Positions 63,853 to 64,000 of a stretch of DNA of 64,000 nucleotides are shown here, piece after piece. The stretch spans positions 921,021-985,020 of the forward strand of contig NZ_BMLX01000002.1 in NCBI RefSeq assembly GCF_014645535.1, in the 5' to 3' direction. The position numbers and the translations under genes were made by a program. Origin of the DNA: Silvimonas iriomotensis (lineage in GTDB: Bacteria; Pseudomonadota; Gammaproteobacteria; Burkholderiales; Chitinibacteraceae). Each line of letters starts with the position of its first letter. The first letter of the stretch is position 1. The notes below the pieces were generated by a model. The model did no database searches. It was given only the letters and a program-made list of their open reading frames with translations, and was not told the DNA's origin.

Positions 63853-64000
63853 TTACTTCGTCCGGTGGCTGCCCACAAACGCAGCAAGCGCGCTGACCGA
63901 CGCGAAATGCCGCCGTGTTTCTTCTGAATCAGCCGCAAAACTCAGGCCATATTTCTTTTGCAGCGCCACACCCAGTTCCAGCGCATCGATGGAATCCAGG
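63853..64000 (-). CDS. Second acyl carrier protein (C-terminal part, runs off the window)
   Basis: The visible 48 codons begin within the carrier-protein signature LDSIDALELGVALQKKYG, whose Ser is the phosphopantetheine site, and end AAFVGSHRTK. The 5' part lies beyond the right edge. It is distinct in sequence from the adjacent carrier protein, so the two may serve starter loading and elongation separately. Confidence 0.88.
   Translation of the reverse strand, partial: LDSIDALELGVALQKKYGLSFAADSEETRRHFASVSALAAFVGSHRTK

Overview
The window is 64 kb of high-GC chromosomal DNA from a betaproteobacterium, most likely of the order Neisseriales (Chromobacteriaceae or Chitinibacteraceae type). This rests on gene content and gene order: Coq7-type ubiquinone hydroxylation, ErpA, a Pap-type polyphosphate:AMP phosphotransferase, rplM-rpsI, and an aryl-polyene pathway. 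The species cannot be named from sequence alone. No tRNA, rRNA, CRISPR array, prophage or intact insertion sequence was seen.

Layout. 1-7.2 kb: rsmI (cut by the left edge) diverges from a LppC-type/yraN/diaA/dolP operon; then tesA diverges from the ybbA-ybbP ABC system. 7.2-15.3 kb: recQ, an unknown membrane protein, a RutE-like nitroreductase, pap, erpA, a bactofilin operon and argC, all on the minus strand. 15.5-18.9 kb: rplM-rpsI, a strong small-RNA candidate just upstream of them, an OsmC/YhfA protein, a formate/nitrite channel with a perfect FNR-type box, and coq7. 19-24.8 kb: two cyclophilins, lpxH, a homocysteine S-methyltransferase, then ispD-msrC-ispF and dnaQ. 24.4-28.6 kb: the order mltD-gloB-yafS-rnhA-dnaQ known from E. 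coli, with a small secreted protein inserted. 28.6-34.5 kb: uvrA, fsr and yajR.

Accessory regions. 34.5-42.1 kb is a hexuronate/glucuronide utilisation island: GntR regulator, uxuA, an SDR-type mannonate oxidoreductase, a KdgM porin, an ExuT-like carrier and a cytoplasmic GH31 glycosidase. It lies between yajR and ssb. 42.9-45.4 kb, just after ssb, is an AT-richer patch with nested inverted repeats, a 561-codon orphan gene with a possible PD-(D/E)XK nuclease motif, and what looks like the 3' remnant of a partner gene overlapping its start. 45.4-49.3 kb holds a nitroreductase, a possible 58-aa protein, a porin and OsmC.

49.4-64 kb (to the right edge, all minus strand) is the downstream part of an aryl-polyene (APE/xanthomonadin-like) pigment cluster. 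Its genes are joined almost everywhere by 1-20 base stop/start overlaps. They are two carrier proteins, a COG4648-type membrane protein, an acyl-CoA/ACP ligase fused to a hotdog dehydratase, a glycosyltransferase, an LpxL-like acyltransferase, an aromatic amino-acid ammonia-lyase, a thioesterase, a LolA-like protein, an MMPL exporter, an FAD oxidoreductase, a DUF3261-type lipoprotein, two ketosynthases, a dehydratase and a ketoreductase. Together they would make an aryl starter, extend it to a polyene, attach it to a lipid and export it to the outer membrane. The upstream end lies outside the window.
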